From the NCBI RefSeq assembly GCF_001787335.1, contig NZ_CP014674.1:1692501-1756500 (forward strand): a stretch of DNA of 64,000 nucleotides, given 5' to 3'. This document shows positions 1-8,900 of the stretch, one piece after another (the stretch's first letter is position 1; the number at the start of each line of letters is the position of its first letter). The notes below the pieces were generated by a model. The model was not told where the DNA came from. It was given only the letters and a program-made list of their open reading frames with translations, and did no database searches. Source of the DNA: Kozakia baliensis (GTDB lineage Bacteria > Pseudomonadota > Alphaproteobacteria > Acetobacterales > Acetobacteraceae). A program made the translations under genes and the position numbers.

Positions 1-98
1 CGAATGAGGCCAGCGCGCAACATCAGACGATGCGAGGCAATCTGCGCCTCTGCAGGAACTTCTTTCAAGGTTGGCAAAAAGCCGCGTGACATACGCAT
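1..98 (-). CDS. proS: Prolyl-tRNA synthetase, N-terminal fragment (gene runs off the window)
   Basis: Reading leftwards from 98, the frame gives [20 protein letters not shown] and then [11 protein letters not shown], which matches the start of bacterial class II prolyl-tRNA synthetases. The enzyme charges tRNA-Pro in the cytoplasm. Only about 32 residues lie in the window, so no catalytic motif is visible. In-frame ATGs also occur at 137 and 134, but family proteins usually start at the MR(L/M)SR position, so 98 is preferred. It follows rnj on the same strand after a 75-bp gap, the last visible member of a birA-coaX-rnj-proS run. The call rests on recognising the N-terminal signature. Confidence 0.8.
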   Translation of the reverse strand, partial: MRMSRGFLPTLKEVPAEAQIASHRLMLRAGLI

Positions 99-173
99 AG
101 AAGAAATGATTCCATCACAACGAAAGCGGCGCATCATCGCACCGACGAGTTAACAAACGAATAATAAAAAAGG

Positions 174-1820
174 TCAGACGCGCAACAAATGCACATCCAC
201 CAACGGGCGCTTTTGAAGCTTGCGCCCTAAAGCGCGACGGAGCGCGGTTTTCGCCGCATCGCGGAAAGTGGCGTCATCGCGACGAAGTTCATCAGGAATT
301 TCGTCGATCGCATCGGCAAATTCTTCGGAAATTCGCGTGCTTTCCGGATCGTCCGGTTCCAGCAGGCCCGGTGCGCTGATTTTTGGCTCGCCGATAACAT
401 AACCTTCGTCATCTACGGCGAAGCTGGCCAGCACCATGCCATTGAATAGCATCTTACGACGCGCCGCGAGAACACCCCCCGTCATCGGCAACAGACGCCC
501 GCCATCCAGAGCCAACCGCCCCGTCGGGGCCGTATCTACGATTTCAGAACGTCCCGGCGCGAGGGACAGAACGTCCCCGTCTTCCAGCAGAATCGCTTCG
601 GCACCCGCATCGCGCGCAAACGCGGCATGGGTGGTCAGATGACGCCACTCTCCATGCGTCGGCACACTGATTTTAGGGCGGACCAAGCTATACAGATGAC
701 GGAGGTCATCGCTCGTAGCATGCCCGGAAACATGCACGAGATGGTCTTTATCGGTCAGCACCGTAACGCCACGCCGCGTCAGATTATCCTGCACCGCCAT
801 GACCGCCTGCTCATTTCCAGGAATCATACGCGAGCTATAGATGACCGTATCGCCTTCTCCGAGTGAGATATTCGGATGGACATCCGATGCGATGCGAGAA
901 AGCGCCGAACGGGGCTCGCCCTGACTGCCTGTGATCATCATCAAAAGGCGATGATCCGGCACTGTGTTAGCGTCCTGCTCCGTCAAAAACGGCGGCAGAT
1001 CCGCCAGATAACCGCACTCCCGCGCCGCCACTTCCAGATTGCGCAGCGAACGCCCGACCACCATGACTTCACGCCCGGCGGCACGTGCCGCCCGCGCAAT
1101 GGATTCCACACGCGCGACGTTACTGGCAAAACACGTGACGGCAATACGCCCCTTCAAGCTGCCGATCAGTTCCGCCATGCTGTCACGAACGGACCCTTCC
1201 GTGCCGGATGGACCGCCTTTGAAGACATTCGTGCTATCGCACACCATCGCCAGCACGCCTTCATCGCCAATGGCGCGAAAACGCTCTAAATCCGTCACCG
1301 GACCGACGACCGGCTCGTTATCAAGCTTCCAATCCCCGGTATGCACGACCGTTCCATGTGGCGTACGCAGGATCAGCGCCTGAGCTTCCGGAACCGAATG
1401 CGTTACAGGAACGAATTCGAGATTGAAGGGGCCAACTTCGAAGTGACCACCCGGGCGAATGGTGTGAATCTTCACCTGGTGGAGCAAATGAGCTTCACCT
1501 AGCTTACGACGCAACACCGCACTGGCAAACGGCGTCGCATAGATTGGGCAGCGCAATTGCGGCCAAAGATGCGCCACGGCACCGAGATGATCCTCATGCG
1601 CATGCGTAATAACCAACCCGCACAGCGATTTATGGCGCTCCGCGATGAAAACCGGATCGGGCATCAGGACTTCGGCTTCCGGCGTGTCATTGCCAGAGAA
1701 ACCGATACCGCAATCTACTGCCAGCCAGACTCCGTCCAGTTGGTAGAGATTTAGGTTCATGCCGATCTCGCCCGTTCCGCCTAACGGCAGGAAGGACAGA
1801 CCGCTCTGTTCTTCTGTCAT
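174..1820 (-). CDS. rnj: Ribonuclease J
   Basis: This 548-residue protein is a metallo-beta-lactamase/beta-CASP ribonuclease, the usual size for RNase J. Family members act as 5'-3' exonuclease and endonuclease in mRNA decay and rRNA maturation. The metal-binding HAHEDH motif sits at residues 73-78 and the aspartate of TGDWKLD at about 163. The beta-CASP part and a C-terminal VPTHGEWRHL segment follow. It lies 46 bp downstream of coaX and upstream of proS, an arrangement common in Alphaproteobacteria, and is probably co-transcribed with birA and coaX. Nothing looks broken. Confidence 0.95.
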   Translation of the reverse strand: MTEEQSGLSFLPLGGTGEIGMNLNLYQLDGVWLAVDCGIGFSGNDTPEAEVLMPDPVFIAERHKSLCGLVITHAHEDHLGAVAHLWPQLRCPIYATPFASAVLRRKLGEAHLLHQVKIHTIRPGGHFEVGPFNLEFVPVTHSVPEAQALILRTPHGTVVHTGDWKLDNEPVVGPVTDLERFRAIGDEGVLAMVCDSTNVFKGGPSGTEGSVRDSMAELIGSLKGRIAVTCFASNVARVESIARAARAAGREVMVVGRSLRNLEVAARECGYLADLPPFLTEQDANTVPDHRLLMMITGSQGEPRSALSRIASDVHPNISLGEGDTVIYSSRMIPGNEQAVMAVQDNLTRRGVTVLTDKDHLVHVSGHATSDDLRHLYSLVRPKISVPTHGEWRHLTTHAAFARDAGAEAILLEDGDVLSLAPGRSEIVDTAPTGRLALDGGRLLPMTGGVLAARRKMLFNGMVLASFAVDDEGYVIGEPKISAPGLLEPDDPESTRISEEFADAIDEIPDELRRDDATFRDAAKTALRRALGRKLQKRPLVDVHLLRV

Positions 1821-1866
1821 AAAGTTTCCTTCAAGTTTTTCGATATATTATGTTTGAAATGCACCA

Positions 1867-2658
1867 TTATCCCGGTGCCGGAATGGCGGAATAAGAAGTG
1901 TTGCGCGCAGCAAGCAGGCGCAAACCATCAAGCGTCAGTTTGGGAGCGACATGCTGGAAAAGCTCTGTCCCCTCCGAGAATAAAGGGGCAAGACCACCCG
2001 TCGCGATGACTTTGACCGGAGGGCCCATCTCCAGCGCAATGCGCGAGACGATGCCTTCGACTAGCCCGACATATCCCCAAAAAAGCCCGGAACGCATTGC
2101 GACCGTCGTACTACGCCCGATCGCGGCGGAAGGCCGCCCTACGCTGATGCGCGGCAAACGCGCGGCGGCCTGATGCAAAGCCTCCAGCGAAAGATTGACA
2201 CCCGGCGCAATCGCACCACCGCAATAAGCGCCCTGCGCATCGACGACATCGAATGTCGTTGCAGTTCCGAAATCGACCACGATCAACGGGCCACCGAATA
2301 AATGCTGAGCCGCCAGACCATTAAGGCGTCGATCGACACCAACTTCTTCCGGCGTATCGACATGGACGGGATAGCCCCAATCAAGCGCGGCATTTGCGAT
2401 CAAAGGTTCTATGGCCAGCCATTGGCGGCAAAGACGGCGCAAATGATAGAGCGCCGCCGGCACGACCGTTCCAATAATCGCGCGACTGATTTTTTTAGGG
2501 TCGATCTGACTGCGTTCAAGCAGCAGCAATAACCATGCCGCATATTCGTCCGACGTACGTTGATCGTTCGTGGAAATACGCCACGTGCCCTGCCAGCTTG
2601 CCCCGTCATGGACAGCGAACACAATATTGGTGTTGCCAGCATCAACGACGAGGAGCAC
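1867..2658 (-). CDS. coaX: Type III pantothenate kinase
   Basis: The product phosphorylates pantothenate, the first step of coenzyme A synthesis, in the cytoplasm. The 263-residue length fits type III (CoaX) kinases of the acetate-kinase/Hsp70 fold. The phosphate-binding loop DAGNTN is at residues 6-11, and a second conserved block, [12 protein letters not shown], lies mid-protein after a GVDR segment. The start codon is 9 bp after the birA stop codon, so the two are very likely translated from one transcript. No CoaA-type kinase is visible here, but the rest of the genome is not seen. Confidence 0.95.
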   Translation of the reverse strand: MLLVVDAGNTNIVFAVHDGASWQGTWRISTNDQRTSDEYAAWLLLLLERSQIDPKKISRAIIGTVVPAALYHLRRLCRQWLAIEPLIANAALDWGYPVHVDTPEEVGVDRRLNGLAAQHLFGGPLIVVDFGTATTFDVVDAQGAYCGGAIAPGVNLSLEALHQAAARLPRISVGRPSAAIGRSTTVAMRSGLFWGYVGLVEGIVSRIALEMGPPVKVIATGGLAPLFSEGTELFQHVAPKLTLDGLRLLAARNTSYSAIPAPG

Positions 2659-2667
2659 GCACAGTCC

Positions 2668-3408
2668 TTAAGCTATCAGCAGAATATCACCTGTCACGAA
2701 AGACAGAGTTTCGTTTTGATCTGTCCGAAGGAGAAGTCGCCCCAATTCGTCCAGTCCTGCAAAAGAGCCACTTATATAATTATCCCCTCTCTGAACCGCA
2801 AGATGCGTCCCAAGGGGATGAGCGTCAGCCAACCATCTTTGACGCAATGGAGCAAAGCCCGCCTCTGCCCATTGCATCAATTCAATGGAGAGTTCGGATA
2901 AGACAGCCTGCGCAACGATTTTAGGATGAGGTGGAGTAGTCACTTCCCCCAGGAAGGCCAAAGGCCGATCTGGGATTGTAGGGGCCGCTTTGAGGTTTGC
3001 CCCCATGCCGATCACAATCCAGGGATTTGTCGTCTCGCCGCGTTCGATCAAAACACCAGCAAGCTTTTTTTGATCCAACAGAATATCGTTTGGCCACTTT
3101 AACGAAAGTCGTGCATCGGGCGCGAATTTTCTTAGGGCATTTAGAAAAGCCAGCGCACATATAAACGGAAGGGCACGAATTAGTTCGTTAGGATTTTCCG
3201 GTCGCAACAACAGGGAAAAAGAAAGATTGCCACCTGGATCGATCCAATGTCGACCACGCGTTCCACGTCCCGCAGTTTGCTTAAAAGCTAAAACCGCCAG
3301 ACCTTCAGCGGCACCCTCTTCTGCACGATGGCGGCAAAAATCGGAGGTAGACCTGAGTTCATCGTGGCATTCAAGACGCCACTGGATCGGCAATTTATAT
3401 GAAATCAT
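2668..3408 (-). CDS. birA: Biotin--[acetyl-CoA-carboxylase] ligase
   Basis: The enzyme activates biotin with ATP and attaches it to the carrier domain of acetyl-CoA carboxylase. At 246 residues it is the short form: the ligase domain (GRGTRGRHW, then KWPNDILLDQKKLAGVLIE) starts near the N-terminus. The winged-helix repressor domain of E. coli BirA is absent, so it should not act as a DNA-binding regulator. The start codon lies only 10 bp from the 3' end of tRNA-Val and no Shine-Dalgarno sequence is visible there. It leads the birA-coaX-rnj-proS run. Confidence 0.93.
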   Translation of the reverse strand: MISYKLPIQWRLECHDELRSTSDFCRHRAEEGAAEGLAVLAFKQTAGRGTRGRHWIDPGGNLSFSLLLRPENPNELIRALPFICALAFLNALRKFAPDARLSLKWPNDILLDQKKLAGVLIERGETTNPWIVIGMGANLKAAPTIPDRPLAFLGEVTTPPHPKIVAQAVLSELSIELMQWAEAGFAPLRQRWLADAHPLGTHLAVQRGDNYISGSFAGLDELGRLLLRTDQNETLSFVTGDILLIA

Positions 3409-3418
3409 TTGCTTTGTA

Positions 3419-3493
3419 TGGTGGGCGATGACGGGATTGAACCGCCGACCCTCTCGGTGTAAACGAGACGCTCTACCGCTGAGCTAATCGCCC
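3419..3493 (-). tRNA. tRNA-Val (anticodon TAC)
   Basis: Read on the minus strand, the sequence folds as a 75-nt tRNA with the 3' CCA encoded. The acceptor arm pairs GGGCGAT with ATCGCCC. The anticodon arm is TCTCG-TTTACAC-CGAGA, giving anticodon TAC, and the T arm carries GGTTCAATCCC. It lies between hupB and birA, both on the same strand, and its 3' end is 10 bp from the birA start. Confidence 0.95.
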
Positions 3494-3495
3494 TC

Positions 3496-3532
3496 AAAAC
3501 AAGATCATGAGCGTTTGCCATAATCTTGTTTT
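3496..3532 (-). terminator. Inverted repeat between hupB and tRNA-Val, possible terminator
   Basis: AAAACAAGAT (3496-3505) and ATCTTGTTTT (3523-3532) form perfect 10-bp arms around a 17-nt loop, just downstream of hupB and ending 3 bp from the tRNA-Val 5' end. Read on the minus strand the second arm ends in TTTT, so it could terminate hupB transcripts. The T run is short and part of the stem, so it may instead be a processing site in a hupB-tRNA transcript. Confidence 0.5.
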
Positions 3533-3550
3533 AGAATCAAAGACTTTTTT

Positions 3551-3835
3551 TTAGCTTACTGCATCTTTCAAGCTTTTGCCCGGCTTGAAACGCACAGAAG
3601 TAGAAGCCGGAATATCGATTTCCTCACCCGTGCGCGGGTTACGGCCTTTAGCGGCCTTACGCGTTGCTGTCACGAAGGTACCGAAACCGACAAGACGCAC
3701 TTCCTGCTTTTTGGACAGCGCGCTTTGAATAGCGCCGAACACCGCATCCACCACTTCGCCAGCCTTGGCTTTAGGCAGGTCCGCATCGTCAGCCACGGCT
3801 GCGATAAGTTCCTGCTTATTCAGGGGCTTCTCCAT
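3551..3835 (-). CDS. hupB: HU-type DNA-binding protein
   Basis: This is a 94-residue HU histone-like protein that binds and bends DNA without strong sequence preference. It starts MEKPLNKQELIAAVA, contains the GFGTF turn and the RNPRTGEEI DNA-binding arm, and ends with the typical FKPGKSLKD. A start six codons upstream (3853) is open, but GAAAGGCG is well placed before the ATG at 3835, which also gives the usual family length. It sits downstream of lon on the same strand, a standard alphaproteobacterial pair, but has its own promoter-like sequence. Confidence 0.95.
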   Translation of the reverse strand: MEKPLNKQELIAAVADDADLPKAKAGEVVDAVFGAIQSALSKKQEVRLVGFGTFVTATRKAAKGRNPRTGEEIDIPASTSVRFKPGKSLKDAVS

Positions 3836-3906
3836 AATACGCCTTTCGATCATGTGATGAAAAATCCGCTTCCACGGACGGCCATCACGTCATGTTATTG
3901 GTCTGC

Positions 3907-3934
3907 ACTATGAAGCGGTTTTCGGCGACGTCAA
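3907..3934 (-). promoter_or_regulatory. Candidate sigma-70-type promoter for hupB
   Basis: On the minus strand TTGACG (3934-3929) is followed after 16 bp by CATAGT (3912-3907), about 70 bp upstream of the hupB start codon. The -35 is close to consensus and the -10 matches four of six bases. It lies downstream of the lon terminator, so it would drive hupB separately from lon. This is a pattern match only. Confidence 0.45.
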
Positions 3935-4014
3935 CTGATCAACCCCTTATATCGCCAAACTCATTGTGGCTTTAGCGCCACCTGCGACCTTCTTGCCATA
4001 GATTGAATGAGCAT

Positions 4015-4047
4015 GAAAAAAGGGCACCCACGCAAACAGGTGCCCTT
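4015..4047 (-). terminator. Rho-independent terminator of lon
   Basis: AAGGGCACC (4020-4028) pairs with GGTGCCCTT (4039-4047) around a 10-nt loop. On the minus strand the hairpin is followed by a run of Ts (4019-4015 and into the stem). It lies 25 bp beyond the lon stop codon and separates lon from hupB. Confidence 0.85.
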
Positions 4048-4072
4048 GAAACAGATTAACGAAATTTTCTAC

Positions 4073-6532
4073 TCAATGCGGCAATTGAGCACTCGGCTGC
4101 GTCTTGGCAACCTGCGCTACCGGCTCCTCTACCTCTTCTTCCCATTCGATCGCCTCAGGCGGGCGCGTCAGTGCTCCAGCAAGCACTTGGTCCACATGAG
4201 AGACAGGGATGATTTGCAGCGTGCCTTTGATATTGTCCGGGATTTCCGCCAGATCTTTTTCGTTATCTTTCGGAATAAATACCGTCTTGATGCCCGCACG
4301 CGTAGCAGCAAGAAGTTTTTCTTTCAAACCCCCAATTTCAAGAATACGGCCACGTAACGTGATTTCACCAGTCATCGCAATATCGCGACGAATCGGAATA
4401 CCCGTCATGACGCTCACGATTGAAGTCGCCATCGCCACACCGGCAGAAGGTCCATCTTTGGGGGTAGCACCTTCAGGAACGTGGACGTGGATGTCGCGCT
4501 TTTCGAACAGCGAGGGTTTGATACCAAAGTTTTGGGCGCGAGAACGAACATAGGAAACTGCCGCCGAGACGCTTTCTTGCATCACTTCACCAAGTTTACC
4601 CGTGCTTTTGACGACCCCCTTGCCCGGAACCATGACGCTTTCGATAGTGAGGATTTCCCCACCGACTTCCGTCCAAGCTAGGCCCGTCACGATACCGACC
4701 ATATCGTCGGTTTCGGTTTCGCCATGGCGGAAGCGACGAACGCCTGCATAATCACCGAGGTTCTCCCCCGTGATCGCCACCGTTTCACGAGAAGTCGTCA
4801 CCAGTTCCTTAACGACTTTTCGAGCGATCTTCGCGATTTCGCGCTCAAGGTTTCGCACCCCAGCTTCCCGCGTATAACCACGAATCAACTCGTAGAGCGC
4901 CTCGTCGCTGATCGACCATTCATGAGGCTTGAGGTTATGCGCTTCAGCTTGTTTGCCAACCAGATGACGCCGCGCAATCTCGACCTTCTCATCTTCCGTG
5001 TAACCGGATAGACGAATGACTTCCATACGATCCAGCAACGGCTGCGGCATATTCAAGCTATTCGCCGTCGTAACGAACATAACGTCAGACAGATCGTAAT
5101 CGACCTCAAGATAATGGTCGTTAAAAGTCGAGTTCTGCTCAGGATCCAGTACTTCGAGGAGCGCCGAAGACGGATCACCACGCCAGTCCGACCCAAGCTT
5201 GTCGATTTCATCGAGCAAGAACAATGGATTGGACGTTTTCGCCTTCTTCATCCCCTGGATGATCTTGCCTGGCATAGAACCGATATAAGTCCGGCGATGT
5301 CCACGAATTTCAGACTCATCGTGCACGCCGCCTAAAGACATGCGCACATAATGACGTCCCGTCGCCTTTGCGATCGAACGCGCTAGGGAGGTCTTACCAA
5401 CGCCAGGCGGGCCTACGAGACAAAGGATCGGGCCCTTGAGCTTCTGCGAACGCGTTTGGACAGCGAGATATTCAAGGATGCGCTCCTTGATTTTCTCCAA
5501 TCCATAATGCTCGGACTCAAGCACTTCTTCCGCTGCATGAAAATCACGCGAGATTTTAGAGCGCTTCTTCCAAGGAATGCTCAAAATCCAGTCGAGATAA
5601 TTACGCACGACCGTCGATTCGGCGGACATCGGACTCATGCCGCGTAGCTTCTTCAGTTCGCCCGTCGCCTTGTCGCGCGCTTCCTTGCTCAAACGTGTGT
5701 TGGCAATTTTCTCTTCGATTTCAGCCGTCTCGTCGCGGCCATCTTCACCCTCACCGAGTTCCTTCTGAATCGCCTTGAGTTGCTCGTTGAGATAATATTC
5801 GCGCTGCGTCTTTTCCATCTGCCGCTTAACGCGGTTCCGGATTTTTTTCTCCACCTGAAGAACGCCGATTTCCTGCTCCATATGAGCGAAAACCTTCTCC
5901 AGACGGCCCGAGACCGAACTGCTCTCAAGAATTTCCTGCTTCTCGGAAATCTTGAGATTCAAATGGCTTGCCACCGTATCGGCCAATTTCGACAAATCAT
6001 CGATCTGGTTGAGCGAAACCATAACCTCAGGTGCGATTTTCTTATTGAGCTTTATATACTGCTCAAACTGCGAGATCGCCGTCCGTCCAAGTGCTTCGGT
6101 TTCGTTGCCTTCCGCACGCTCTTCATGAACGTCTTCAATCTCAGCCTCGAAATGGCCGTCAACGTCATGAAAAGCCGTGATACGCGCACGGCGTATGCCT
6201 TCCACCAAAACCTTCACGGTGCCATCGGGAAGCTTCAGTAGCTGCAAAATAGTCGAGACAGTTCCGTAACGATAAATGTCATCGGCAGACGGATCGTCTT
6301 GCGAGGCGTTCTTCTGCGCCACCAGCAAGATTTGCTTGTCTTCTTTGGTGACCGCCTCAAGCGCGCGCACCGATTTTTCTCGCCCCACAAAGAGCGGTAC
6401 GATCATATGCGGAAAAACGACGATATCGCGAAGCGGCAATACGGAGATCGTCTCATGAGACGACTTTTCAACCACAGCCGTGTTTTCTTCGACAATAGCT
6501 TCCGGTGAGGCTTTTTTCTTATCTTCGGTCAT
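4073..6532 (-). CDS. lon: ATP-dependent Lon protease (class A)
   Basis: Lon is a homo-hexameric AAA+ protease that degrades misfolded and regulatory proteins in the cytosol. In order, the protein has an N-terminal substrate-binding domain (ISVLPLRDIVVFPHM), a coiled-coil region, the Walker A GPPGVGKT near residue 375, Walker B LFLLDEIDK, and a C-terminal Ser/Lys protease domain with KDGPSAG. The open frame extends to 6583, but there is no ribosome site there. GGAG precedes the ATG at 6532 (MTEDKKKA), giving 819 residues. A terminator follows. It lies downstream of clpX on the same strand with a 150-bp gap. Confidence 0.95.
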   Translation of the reverse strand: MTEDKKKASPEAIVEENTAVVEKSSHETISVLPLRDIVVFPHMIVPLFVGREKSVRALEAVTKEDKQILLVAQKNASQDDPSADDIYRYGTVSTILQLLKLPDGTVKVLVEGIRRARITAFHDVDGHFEAEIEDVHEERAEGNETEALGRTAISQFEQYIKLNKKIAPEVMVSLNQIDDLSKLADTVASHLNLKISEKQEILESSSVSGRLEKVFAHMEQEIGVLQVEKKIRNRVKRQMEKTQREYYLNEQLKAIQKELGEGEDGRDETAEIEEKIANTRLSKEARDKATGELKKLRGMSPMSAESTVVRNYLDWILSIPWKKRSKISRDFHAAEEVLESEHYGLEKIKERILEYLAVQTRSQKLKGPILCLVGPPGVGKTSLARSIAKATGRHYVRMSLGGVHDESEIRGHRRTYIGSMPGKIIQGMKKAKTSNPLFLLDEIDKLGSDWRGDPSSALLEVLDPEQNSTFNDHYLEVDYDLSDVMFVTTANSLNMPQPLLDRMEVIRLSGYTEDEKVEIARRHLVGKQAEAHNLKPHEWSISDEALYELIRGYTREAGVRNLEREIAKIARKVVKELVTTSRETVAITGENLGDYAGVRRFRHGETETDDMVGIVTGLAWTEVGGEILTIESVMVPGKGVVKSTGKLGEVMQESVSAAVSYVRSRAQNFGIKPSLFEKRDIHVHVPEGATPKDGPSAGVAMATSIVSVMTGIPIRRDIAMTGEITLRGRILEIGGLKEKLLAATRAGIKTVFIPKDNEKDLAEIPDNIKGTLQIIPVSHVDQVLAGALTRPPEAIEWEEEVEEPVAQVAKTQPSAQLPH

Positions 6533-6682
6533 TAATTCGATCTCCATAGGGACGATCTCGAAACCCCCACCCTTCGCAGGCATGAGTGGCGTCGTGTCAT
6601 GATGCGCAATGTACGCACGACCATCTTATCGGATATGTGGTTAAGGAAAGGCCAGTGCAACCCACCCTATAAATAGCGCGGC

Positions 6683-7948
6683 TCAGGCGGATTGCTCCGC
6701 TGGCTGAGCCTTACCTTTTCCATAGACATAAACCGGACTGGCCTTGTTTTCGGCGACATCCTTATTGATGACGACCTCTTCCACACCTTCAAGGCCTGGC
6801 AGATCGAACATCGTCGCGAGCAGGATGTTCTCCATGATCGAACGCAAACCGCGCGCGCCCGTTTTACGCGCAATGGCACGCTGAGCGATCGCCGCAAGCG
6901 CGTCCTCCGTAAAGGTCAACGTTACGCCTTCCATTTGGAAAAGGCGCTGATACTGCTTCACAAGAGCGTTTTTCGGCTTCGTCAGGATCGCAATGAGCGC
7001 ATCTTCGTCCAGGTCGCCCAAGGTCGCCACGACAGGAAGACGTCCGATAAATTCCGGAATGAGTCCGAATTTCAGCAGATCTTCCGGTTCGACATCGTGC
7101 AGGACCGCACCGAGACGACGGGCATCGGGATCACGAACGTCCGCACCGAAGCCGATGCCAGACCCCTTGCCGCGTTGGCTAATGATCTTATCCAATCCAG
7201 CGAATGCACCGCCGCAGATGAACAGCATGTTGGTCGTATCGACTTGCAAGAATTCCTGCTGCGGATGCTTGCGGCCACCCTGCGGAGGAACCGAGGCAAC
7301 GGTGCCTTCCATCAGTTTGAGCAGTGCTTGCTGCACGCCCTCACCGCTTACATCGCGCGTGATCGATGGATTATCGGATTTGCGCGAAATCTTATCGATC
7401 TCATCAATATAAACGATGCCGCGTTGTGCACGTTCGACGTTATAATCCGCAGACTGCAACAGCTTGAGGATGATGTTCTCAACATCCTCACCAACATAGC
7501 CCGCTTCGGTCAACGTAGTGGCATCCGCCATCGTGAACGGCACATCGAGGATGCGCGCCAGGGTTTGCGCAAGTAACGTCTTACCCGAGCCGGTCGGCCC
7601 GATCAGCATGATGTTGGACTTAGCGATCTCGACGTCGTTGTTCTTCTGTGCGTGCGCCAACCGTTTGTAATGGTTGTGAACAGCAACGGAGAGCGCCTTT
7701 TTCGCTTCGAACTGGCCGATAACGTAATCGTCCAGAACCTTGCAAATTTCCTTGGGTGTTGGCACCCCATCACGCGACTTCACAAGATGCGTTTTGTGCT
7801 CCTCGCGAATGATATCCATGCACAGTTCAACGCATTCGTCACAGATGAACACGGTCGGTCCGGCAATAAGTTTACGCACTTCGTGCTGCGACTTACCGCA
7901 GAACGAGCAATAAAGAGTGTTTTTCGGGTCGCCGGATTTGTTGTTCAT
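6683..7948 (-). CDS. clpX: ATP-dependent Clp protease ATP-binding subunit ClpX
   Basis: ClpX is the AAA+ unfoldase that feeds substrates to ClpP. The 421-residue protein has the N-terminal C4 zinc finger (Cys14, Cys17, Cys36, Cys39), Walker A GPTGSGKT at 117-124, Walker [10 protein letters not shown] and the [11 protein letters not shown] region near the pore/sensor area. A strong ribosome site (GGGGAGGAGGAG) lies just upstream of the ATG. It follows clpP on the same strand after a 173-bp spacer containing two small hairpins, so it may be transcribed with clpP or from its own promoter in the spacer. Confidence 0.97.
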   Translation of the reverse strand: MNNKSGDPKNTLYCSFCGKSQHEVRKLIAGPTVFICDECVELCMDIIREEHKTHLVKSRDGVPTPKEICKVLDDYVIGQFEAKKALSVAVHNHYKRLAHAQKNNDVEIAKSNIMLIGPTGSGKTLLAQTLARILDVPFTMADATTLTEAGYVGEDVENIILKLLQSADYNVERAQRGIVYIDEIDKISRKSDNPSITRDVSGEGVQQALLKLMEGTVASVPPQGGRKHPQQEFLQVDTTNMLFICGGAFAGLDKIISQRGKGSGIGFGADVRDPDARRLGAVLHDVEPEDLLKFGLIPEFIGRLPVVATLGDLDEDALIAILTKPKNALVKQYQRLFQMEGVTLTFTEDALAAIAQRAIARKTGARGLRSIMENILLATMFDLPGLEGVEEVVINKDVAENKASPVYVYGKGKAQPAEQSA

Positions 7949-8010
7949 CGCTGCTCCTCCTCCCCAACCGATACTCTTGCCAACAGATCGACAGGGGGAA
8001 CTAAACTTAG

Positions 8011-8045
8011 GCCGGGCCTTAAACGCCCGGCAAGCCCTTTAGGGC
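8011..8045. other. Two tandem hairpins in the clpP-clpX spacer
   Basis: GCCGGGC (8011-8017) pairs with GCCCGGC (8025-8031), and immediately after, GCCCT (8034-8038) pairs with AGGGC (8041-8045). Neither is followed by a T run, so they are not clear terminators. They could be RNA-processing or stability elements in a clpP-clpX transcript. Only the inverted repeats themselves are observed. Confidence 0.35.
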
Positions 8046-8121
8046 GTATCCACACGACCATATCGTGTTCCGACGCCTTCAAACCAAGACATAATTTTGG
8101 CGAAACGTCGGAAATAACGTC

Positions 8122-8766
8122 TTAGCTGCGTTCAGCCGGAGTGGATGGACGGCTTTGCACTACTTCGTCAACCAAACCGAAAGCCAGCGCTTCTTCGGCG
8201 GAGAGATACGTATCACGCTCTAACTTCCGCTCGATTTCTTCAAGACTCTGACCCGTATGATGACGGTAGATCTCATTCAGACGCTGGCGGATCACCAGGA
8301 TTTCGCGCGCTTGAATTTCGATGTCCGATGCTTGCCCCTGTGCGCCGCCGGAAGGCTGATGCACCATGACGCGTGCATTCGGTAAGCAGAAGCGCCGCCC
8401 CTTCTCACCGCCAGCGAGCAAGAGCGATCCCATCGATGCAGCTTGCCCGATGCAGACCGTGCTAACGGGGCTGCGGATGTATTGCATCGTATCATACATC
8501 GCCAGACCTGCGGATACGACACCGCCTGGGCTGTTGATATAGAACGAAATTTCCTTATTCGGATTGACGCTCTCCAGATAAAGGAGCTGCGCCGAAATGA
8601 CGGCTGCCACCTGATCGTAGACAGGGCCCGTCAGAAAAATAATACGCTCTTGCAGCAAGCGCGAATAGATGTCGAAGGCTCGCTCGCCGCGCGAGGTCTG
8701 CTCGACGACCATCGGCACCAGCGCGTTGTTGAACACTTCAACGGGATCGCGATCCCTCATGGCCAT
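8122..8766 (-). CDS. clpP: ATP-dependent Clp protease proteolytic subunit
   Basis: ClpP forms the tetradecameric serine-protease chamber that works with ClpX. The 214-residue sequence carries the full catalytic triad: Ser111 in GQAASMGS, His136 in VMVHQPSGG and Asp185 in [12 protein letters not shown] is 7 bp before the chosen ATG, and a second in-frame ATG follows two codons later. A strong hairpin lies in the leader. Trigger factor is directly upstream on the same strand, giving the common tig-clpP-clpX-lon order. Confidence 0.97.
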   Translation of the reverse strand: MAMRDRDPVEVFNNALVPMVVEQTSRGERAFDIYSRLLQERIIFLTGPVYDQVAAVISAQLLYLESVNPNKEISFYINSPGGVVSAGLAMYDTMQYIRSPVSTVCIGQAASMGSLLLAGGEKGRRFCLPNARVMVHQPSGGAQGQASDIEIQAREILVIRQRLNEIYRHHTGQSLEEIERKLERDTYLSAEEALAFGLVDEVVQSRPSTPAERS

Positions 8767-8782
8767 TTCCGTTCCTCATAAA

Positions 8783-8806
8783 CTCTGCCGCGACAGCGCG
8801 GCAGAG
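8783..8806 (-). other. Strong hairpin between tig and clpP
   Basis: CTCTGCCGCG (8783-8792) and CGCGGCAGAG (8797-8806) form a perfect 10-bp GC-rich stem with an ACAG loop, 16 bp upstream of the clpP start codon. On the minus strand only TTT follows, so it is a weak candidate terminator for tig. It may act instead as a processing or translation-control hairpin in the clpP leader. Confidence 0.5.
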
Positions 8807-8900
8807 ATTTGTCTTCATGTTGGTATGGCCACCATGAACGCCCAGAGCCAGAAGGTCAAAAAAACCGACGGCCCTAGGATTCGCGGCGCGAATCCGGCGA

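Noticed and set aside
6692-7576. 294-codon plus-strand open frame opposite clpX
   Set aside because: Shadow of clpX; no ribosome site and no family features.
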